Shown here piece by piece: positions 59,902 to 64,000 of a stretch of 64,000 nt of DNA. The translations under genes were made by a program, and so were the position numbers. Where the stretch lies: contig NZ_CP114039.1 of NCBI RefSeq assembly GCF_026965535.1, positions 6,262,001-6,326,000 on the forward strand. The letters are read 5' to 3'. The notes beneath the pieces were generated by a model. It worked only from the letters and a program-made list of their open reading frames with translations. It made no database searches and was not told the origin of the DNA. Source of the stretch: Corallococcus sp. NCRR. Its GTDB lineage: Bacteria > Myxococcota > Myxococcia > Myxococcales > Myxococcaceae. The first letter of the stretch is position 1; the number at the start of each line of letters is the position of its first letter.

Positions 59902-60534
59902 CTACTTCGCGGCGTCCTTGCCGTTGATCCACAGCCCCATCTGGTTGCCGGTGCGGCCCTCGGTGACGAGGATGGCCTCGATGCGGGCGTTGACGCCGTA
60001 GTTCTTCCCGCCGCCCTTCTTGGGCAGCGTCCACACCGACTGCGGCGTGAAGACGACCTGCGCGCGCACGCCCCGGGTGCTGAAGACGCGCTGGAAGGTG
60101 CCGCCGTTCCACATGTCCGGCGCCGTGCCGCTCACCGTGAGGTAGTTCATCACCGGGTTGCCCTGCGCGTCCGTCTTCTTCGGAGCGCCGTGGCACAGGC
60201 CGTACTTCCCGCCCGAGAAGAAGGGCGTGATGTTGATGGTGTACTCGTTATTGCCGGGGTTGAAGTCGCCGGGGGACAGCATGCCTGCGTCGTCCTCGGT
60301 GACGATCATGTACAGGCGCTTGCCCGTGTACTTCTTGCGGAAGGCCTCCGCCTGCTGCTTGCACTGCGGGTCCACGAGCGCCCCGTCACACTCGCCCACG
60401 TACTTCTCCAGGAAGGCCCCCAGCCCCCCCAGGGGCTCGGACTCGTCACGCAGCTTCGCGAAGCGCGAGTCGACGTCGGCCAGGGCGAGCGTGGGCACAA
60501 GGAGGGCGAAGGCGGCGGCCAGGATGCGATTCAC
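59902..60534 (-). CDS. Exported protein of unknown function
   Basis: A 210-residue protein from a GTG at 60534; signal peptide LAAAFALLVPTLALADV. The mature part has LEKYVGECDGALVDPQCKQQ with two cysteines, then DFNPGNNEYTINITPFFSGG and NARIEAILVTEGRTGNQ, in a mixed alpha/beta pattern common to a family of myxobacterial exported proteins. No catalytic motif recognised. It is convergent with the DegP-like protease (13-bp gap) and divergent from the PilZ gene. Confidence 0.86.
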   Translation of the reverse strand: MNRILAAAFALLVPTLALADVDSRFAKLRDESEPLGGLGAFLEKYVGECDGALVDPQCKQQAEAFRKKYTGKRLYMIVTEDDAGMLSPGDFNPGNNEYTINITPFFSGGKYGLCHGAPKKTDAQGNPVMNYLTVSGTAPDMWNGGTFQRVFSTRGVRAQVVFTPQSVWTLPKKGGGKNYGVNARIEAILVTEGRTGNQMGLWINGKDAAK

Positions 60535-60653
60535 GGCGGGAAACTCCGGAAAAAAGGGGGGAAGGACAGCCTGGGGATGGTGCCACTCCCGCCGCGCCGG
60601 GGGCAGCGCTTTCCCGTGAACCGGAACAGGGTGAGTCACGGTGCGTCAGGGTG

Positions 60654-60679
60654 GATGTAGGTGATTATTTGCCTACATC
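60654..60679. promoter_or_regulatory. Operator-like inverted repeat upstream of the PilZ gene
   Basis: GATGTAGG (60654-60661) and CCTACATC (60672-60679) form a perfect 8-bp inverted repeat around TGATTATTTG. It overlaps the -35 of the PilZ promoter and sits in the divergent region, as expected for a repressor site. Confidence 0.65.
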
Positions 60680-60696
60680 TGGCTACCGTGTAGTTT
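60669..60696 (+). promoter_or_regulatory. Candidate promoter of the PilZ gene
   Basis: TTGCCT (60669-60674), 16-base spacer, TAGTTT (60691-60696), start expected near 60703, leader about 29 nt. The -35 lies within the right arm of the inverted repeat. Confidence 0.5.
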
Positions 60697-60731
60697 GCCC
60701 CTGTCCCCACCTGTCTCGGAGCCCTCCCCGC

Positions 60732-61091
60732 ATGAACACGCAGCCCCAGGAACGCCGCTCCCACCTGCGCTTCGACAAGATCTTCACCGTGTACCTGTCC
60801 ACCCAGGACGGGATGATGCGGGGCATCGGCCGCAACATCAGCGCGCGGGGCATGTTCATCGAGGTGCGCGACTCGCTGGGGCTGGGCGAGAAGCTGAAGG
60901 TGACGTTCGCGGGCGAGGACGGCACGGAGATGACGTGCCTGTGCGAGGTCCGCTACCAGGTGGCGCTGGCCTTTGGCCGCAAGGACGGGCGTCCCGGCAA
61001 CAGCCGCGGCGTGGGGCTGCGCATCGTGGCCTACGAGACCCTGGATGACGCGCCGCTGCTCCTGGTGGACCGCGAGCGGGTGATGCACTGA
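60732..61091 (+). CDS. PilZ-domain protein
   Basis: A 119-residue single-domain PilZ protein. RRSHLRFDKIFTVYLS gives the RxxxR element and GRNISARGMFIEV the [DN]xSxxG element; in canonical c-di-GMP receptors these are RxxxR ... DxSxxG, here NISARG. It therefore may bind cyclic di-GMP, though the first arginine pair is RRSHLRF and should be checked. The ATG at 60732 is chosen; the frame opens at 60651. Such small PilZ proteins in myxobacteria act in motility, polysaccharide or development. Its promoter carries a strong inverted repeat. Confidence 0.9.
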   Translation: MNTQPQERRSHLRFDKIFTVYLSTQDGMMRGIGRNISARGMFIEVRDSLGLGEKLKVTFAGEDGTEMTCLCEVRYQVALAFGRKDGRPGNSRGVGLRIVAYETLDDAPLLLVDRERVMH

Positions 61092-61098
61092 AACACCA

Positions 61099-61144
61099 CG
61101 GGGCACGGCCCTTCCCCTGTTGAGAGGGAAGACACCGTGCCCCG
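61099..61144. terminator. Bidirectional terminator-like hairpin
   Basis: CGGGGCACGG (61099-61108) pairs with CCGTGCCCCG (61135-61144); an inner stem CTTCCC (61111-61116) / GGGAAG (61126-61131) stacks on it. It lies between the convergent PilZ and glutamate dehydrogenase genes. No T-rich tract. Confidence 0.65.
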
Positions 61145-61173
61145 GGGGGCGACGCGGGAATCGGCGGCGCCGG

Positions 61174-62724
61174 TTACTGCGAGAAGCCTTCCAGCAGGTA
61201 GTGGGCCTCGATGCGCTTGAGCGCCAGGATCATGGCGGCGCAGCGGCTGTCCACCGGCTTCCCGATGCAGTACGGGCGGCTGTCGTGCATCTCCGTCTTG
61301 CGCGGCTGGTTGCGCGAGATGTCCCGGATGATGCGGTAGTTGCGCTTCATGGCGCGCTCGAGGCGCTGATCGACCTCCGCCTCGCTCCAGCGCTCCATGC
61401 GCTTGTTCTGGATCCACTCGTAGTAGGACACCGTCACGCCGCCGGCGTTGGCGATGATGTCCGGGATGAGCTCGATGCCGCGCTTCTGCAGCACGCGGTC
61501 GGCCTCCGGAGTGGTGGGGCCGTTGGCGCCTTCCGCGATGAGCTTGACCTTGAGGCGCTCCGCGATGTCCGCGGTGATCTCCCCCCCGAGCGCGGCAGGG
61601 ACGAGGATGTCCGCCTGCACGTCCCAGAGGTCCTTCTTCTCGATGCGCTGGGCGCCGGGGAAGCCCACGACGGAGCGCTTGAGGTTCTTGGGATCCGACA
61701 CGTACGCGGACAGCGCGTTCACGTCGATGCCGTCGCCGTTGAAGATGGAGCCGTCGGCGTCGTTCACCGCGAGCAGGCGCGCGCCCATGTTCGACAGGAT
61801 GTTGGCGGCGTGGCTGCCCACGTTGCCGAAGCCCTGGAGGACGAAGGTCTTGCCCTTCACGCTCTCGCCGCGGTCGGCGTAGTAGTCCTCGATGCAGAAC
61901 GCGACGCCCTGGCCGGTGGCCTTGCCGCGGCCTTCCGAACCGCCGATGCGCACGTCCTTGCCGGTGACGATGCCGCGCAGGTTGTGGCGCTCGCGCTCAC
62001 CGTCGGAGAACTGGCGGTACAGCAGCGCCATGATCTCCGGGTTGGTGCCCACGTCCGGCGCCGGGATGTCGATGTTCGGCCCGATGAGGCTCTTGAGCCG
62101 GTACATGAAGCGCAGGGTGATGGCCTCGATCTCCTCGCGGCCGTACTCGCGCGGATCCAGCTGGATGCCGCCCTTGCCGCCGCCGAAGGGCACCTCCGCG
62201 ATGGCCGTCTTCCAGGTCATCTCCGCGGCCAGGGCCTTGAAGAGGTCCAGGGACACCTCGCGGTGGTAGCGCAGGCCGCCCTTGTAGGGGCCACGGGCCT
62301 GGTTGTGCTGGACGCGGTAGGCCTTGAAGCGCTGCGACTCACCGGGGACCAGCTGGTACACCAGCCCGTCCGGCAGCCGCAGGTGGCCGTGGCGGATGGC
62401 CACGTCCGAGCCCAGCAGGGCGCGGCCGTTCAGGATGATGTTGCCGTTGGCCAGGCGCTCCAGGCCTTCGGGGTTGCGCACCTGGGTGACATTCAGGTCG
62501 GCGAAGGACTTCGCCCCCTCGGCGGACAGCGGCACGAGCCGGTCCTTGAGCTTCGCGGTGACGTAGAAGATGTGCTCGTAGTCGGGCTCTTCGAGCTCCA
62601 GACGCACCCGCTTGTCCAGGCCGATGAGATCCGCCGCGAAGTGGAAGATCTCCATCGCCTCCGTGTAGATGGTGCGCTTGGGCGTAGGGGCCGGGGCGCG
62701 CATGAAAGTCTCTTCGCTGGCCAT
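61174..62724 (-). CDS. Glutamate dehydrogenase family protein (Glu/Leu/Phe/Val)
   Basis: A 516-residue oxidative-deamination enzyme. GPYKGGLRYH holds substrate contacts, PFGGGKGGIQLDP the catalytic lysine region, TGKDVRIGGSEGRGKATGQG the conserved loop and VLQGFGNVGSHAA the NAD(P) fold. Longer than the classical 420-450-residue enzymes by a ~75-residue N-terminal region (YTEAMEIFHFAADLIGLDKR) also seen in some bacterial GDHs. It interconverts glutamate and 2-oxoglutarate plus ammonia, downstream of histidine and lysine breakdown. Start 62724 by homology. The promoter has a TTTCTCC inverted repeat. Confidence 0.95.
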   Translation of the reverse strand: MASEETFMRAPAPTPKRTIYTEAMEIFHFAADLIGLDKRVRLELEEPDYEHIFYVTAKLKDRLVPLSAEGAKSFADLNVTQVRNPEGLERLANGNIILNGRALLGSDVAIRHGHLRLPDGLVYQLVPGESQRFKAYRVQHNQARGPYKGGLRYHREVSLDLFKALAAEMTWKTAIAEVPFGGGKGGIQLDPREYGREEIEAITLRFMYRLKSLIGPNIDIPAPDVGTNPEIMALLYRQFSDGERERHNLRGIVTGKDVRIGGSEGRGKATGQGVAFCIEDYYADRGESVKGKTFVLQGFGNVGSHAANILSNMGARLLAVNDADGSIFNGDGIDVNALSAYVSDPKNLKRSVVGFPGAQRIEKKDLWDVQADILVPAALGGEITADIAERLKVKLIAEGANGPTTPEADRVLQKRGIELIPDIIANAGGVTVSYYEWIQNKRMERWSEAEVDQRLERAMKRNYRIIRDISRNQPRKTEMHDSRPYCIGKPVDSRCAAMILALKRIEAHYLLEGFSQ

Positions 62725-62831
62725 GATGGAACGTGCTCCTTGAGGGCCCACCCGGATGGGGGCCACTGGGGAAAGCGGCGCCCTTATGAGCACAGGCGCC
62801 ACGGGGATTCAACCAGTCTGGCGCCGGGCCA

Positions 62832-62852
62832 TTTCTCCAAATTAGGGAGAAA
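62832..62852. promoter_or_regulatory. Operator-like inverted repeat upstream of glutamate dehydrogenase
   Basis: TTTCTCC (62832-62838) and GGAGAAA (62846-62852) are perfect 7-bp arms around an AT-rich 7-base centre, about 108 bp upstream of the start codon. It may bind a dimeric regulator; no regulator gene is next to it. Confidence 0.5.
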
Positions 62853-62975
62853 AGTCGCGGGCTTAGCCGACGCGGTGTGTCACCTCAACGGATGCGCCGT
62901 GTCATCCATGTCAGGGCTTCTGGGGGGTAGAAGCGGGCGTGGAGGCGGGGCCTTGAAAAACCCCGGAGAAACTCC

Positions 62976-63004
62976 TTGCCGGGTCCGAATGCGGATGGTA
63001 CTTA
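62976..63004 (+). promoter_or_regulatory. Promoter of tRNA-Thr
   Basis: TTGCCG (62976-62981), 17-base spacer, TACTTA (62999-63004), start near 63011, 11 bases before the mature tRNA 5' end. Confidence 0.7.
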
Positions 63005-63021
63005 CGCGCCGCCTTCGGTGC

Positions 63022-63097
<76 letters not shown>

Positions 63098-63102
63098 AGA
63101 AG

Positions 63103-63146
63103 AAAAAGGCCGGTTGCCCCTGTGGCAGCCGGCCTTTTTCGTTTTT
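63103..63146. terminator. Bidirectional intrinsic terminator after tRNA-Thr
   Basis: AAAAAGGCCGG (63103-63113) pairs with CCGGCCTTTTT (63129-63139), with an inner TTGCC / GGCAG region, followed by CGTTTTT. Because A-runs precede and T-runs follow, it can serve both the tRNA and the convergent kinase gene. Confidence 0.9.
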
Positions 63147-64000
63147 CAGGCGCTCGCGGCGGTGGAGTTCAACGCCGGAGACGTGAGGCGCGCACGCTCC
63201 GGCACGTGGATGCAGAAGCAGGTGCGCTCCTCCGTCCGCTCCAGGCTGATGCGCCACCCCAGGCTGCTCACCAGCCGTTGGGTGATGGCCAGCCCCAGCC
63301 CGGAGCCGCCCTCCTTGGTCGTCACCCACGGATTCCAGATGCTGTCGCGCAGCGGCTCGGGCACTCCAGGCCCTGAGTCCCAGCAGTTCAACTGGATGCC
63401 CCCGTCCGCCAGCGAGGCGCTCACGCCGAGACGCCCCCCGGGGTCCGCCGCCTGCGCCCCGTTGCGCAGCAGGTTGGCGAACACCTGGAGCACCATGTCC
63501 GGATCCGCCAGCACCACCAGGTCGTCCGGCACCTCCACGGACACGGAGAGCCGCTTTTCCTCCACGGGCTCGCGGATCAACTCCAGCGCGCGCTTGAGCG
63601 GACCCACCAGCGCCACCGACGCGAGCTGTGGCGCGGGAGACTTCAGCTTGCGCAGCGTGACGAGCATCCGCTCCAGCCGCGCCACCTCCTCGCTGCCAAT
63701 CTCCACGTCCTGGGGCTCCAACGTGTGGCCCTTGCCGCTGCGCTTGAGCAGGTAGCGGAAGAAGTTCAGCGGATAGGCGATCTCGTGTGAGAGCTCGGCG
63801 CCCAACAGGCCGAGCGTGAACCGTTTCTCGTCGCGCGTGGCCTCCACGTCACTGCGCCGCAGGGCCTCCAGCTCCTTCAGCGCTTCGGCGTGGTGCAGCG
63901 ACACCGCGCCCAGGCTCGCGATGGTGGCCAGCAGCGTGAGGTCCTCGCTGGTGTAGAGGGCGGCCTGGTGCTTGGGGGGCAGCAGCAGCACGCCGCGCAG
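63146..64000 (-). CDS. GAF-type sensor histidine kinase (5' end cut by window)
   Basis: The C-terminal ~284 residues of a kinase running off the right edge. It begins in the end of a GAF domain (LYTSEDLTLLATIASLGAVS), then a coiled linker, HisKA with phospho-acceptor H in GAELSHEIAYPLNFFRYLL, and an HATPase_c domain with the N box NLLRNGAQA, G1 WDSGPGVP and G2 GGSGLGLAITQRL. All ATP-site motifs are intact, so it should be active. The N-terminal sensor part and any response regulator lie outside the window. It ends at the tRNA terminator. Confidence 0.93.
   Translation of the reverse strand: MRGVLLLPPKHQAALYTSEDLTLLATIASLGAVSLHHAEALKELEALRRSDVEATRDEKRFTLGLLGAELSHEIAYPLNFFRYLLKRSGKGHTLEPQDVEIGSEEVARLERMLVTLRKLKSPAPQLASVALVGPLKRALELIREPVEEKRLSVSVEVPDDLVVLADPDMVLQVFANLLRNGAQAADPGGRLGVSASLADGGIQLNCWDSGPGVPEPLRDSIWNPWVTTKEGGSGLGLAITQRLVSSLGWRISLERTEERTCFCIHVPERARLTSPALNSTAASA

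Overview
The window is GC-rich DNA with strong third-position G/C bias, a large number of lipoprotein genes and several families typical of myxobacteria: TIGR04563-type ribbon-helix-helix proteins, a SitA-like toxin lipoprotein, sigma-54 activators and PilZ proteins. It most likely comes from a chromosome of a Myxococcus/Corallococcus-type member of Myxococcota; that assignment is inference from gene content. I see no insertion sequence, prophage, CRISPR array or rRNA. One tRNA-Thr gene is present.

Layout. 0-1.9 kb: a minus-strand pair of lipoprotein genes cut by the left edge, resembling a sitB-sitA kin-discrimination toxin locus, then a small membrane protein. 2-6.7 kb: an XRE regulator, an FMN reductase, then uracil-DNA glycosylase, an esterase and 3,5-diaminohexanoate dehydrogenase (kdd). 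6.7-11 kb: a secreted GH18 chitinase and an exported catalase with its ankyrin partner (katB/ankB-like). 11.2-15.3 kb: a tightly coupled operon kamD - small exported protein - kamE - kal - kce. With kdd it encodes every step of the lysine 3,5-diaminohexanoate pathway after lysine 2,3-aminomutase, which is not in the window. 15.5-22 kb: an SDR/methyltransferase pair, several lipoproteins and exported proteins, a LysM protein and a long ChaN-family protein. 22-26 kb: a TonB-dependent receptor coupled to a lipoprotein made only of the 5'-nucleotidase C-terminal domain.

26-39 kb is a housekeeping block in conserved order: tilS, ftsH, (lipoprotein), folP, glmM, pdxJ, acpS, nnrD, tsaE. 39-44 kb holds a class II glutamine amidotransferase and a histidine-utilisation operon (hutU, a lipoprotein beta-barrel, hutI; no hutH here). 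44-53 kb: a YdeP-type molybdopterin oxidoreductase coupled to a large protein of unknown function, a di-haem lipoprotein with five 50-residue BTRD1-type repeats, a sigma-54 activator and a MaoC-type hydratase. 53-62.7 kb: a small HTH protein, a NUDIX hydrolase, a second ftsH, a sigma region 1.1-like small protein, grpE, a DegP-like protease, a PilZ protein and glutamate dehydrogenase. tRNA-Thr(CGU) and a truncated GAF-type histidine kinase close the window.

Functional themes are amino-acid catabolism (lysine, histidine, glutamate), proteostasis (two FtsH, GrpE, DegP-like) and envelope or predation functions (Sit-like toxin, chitinase, exported catalase, TonB receptor). The most unusual points are the split lysine pathway with an exported-protein gene inserted between the two aminomutase subunits, the di-haem/BTRD1 fusion, the nucleotidase C-domain coupled to a TonB receptor, and several strong operator-like palindromes.
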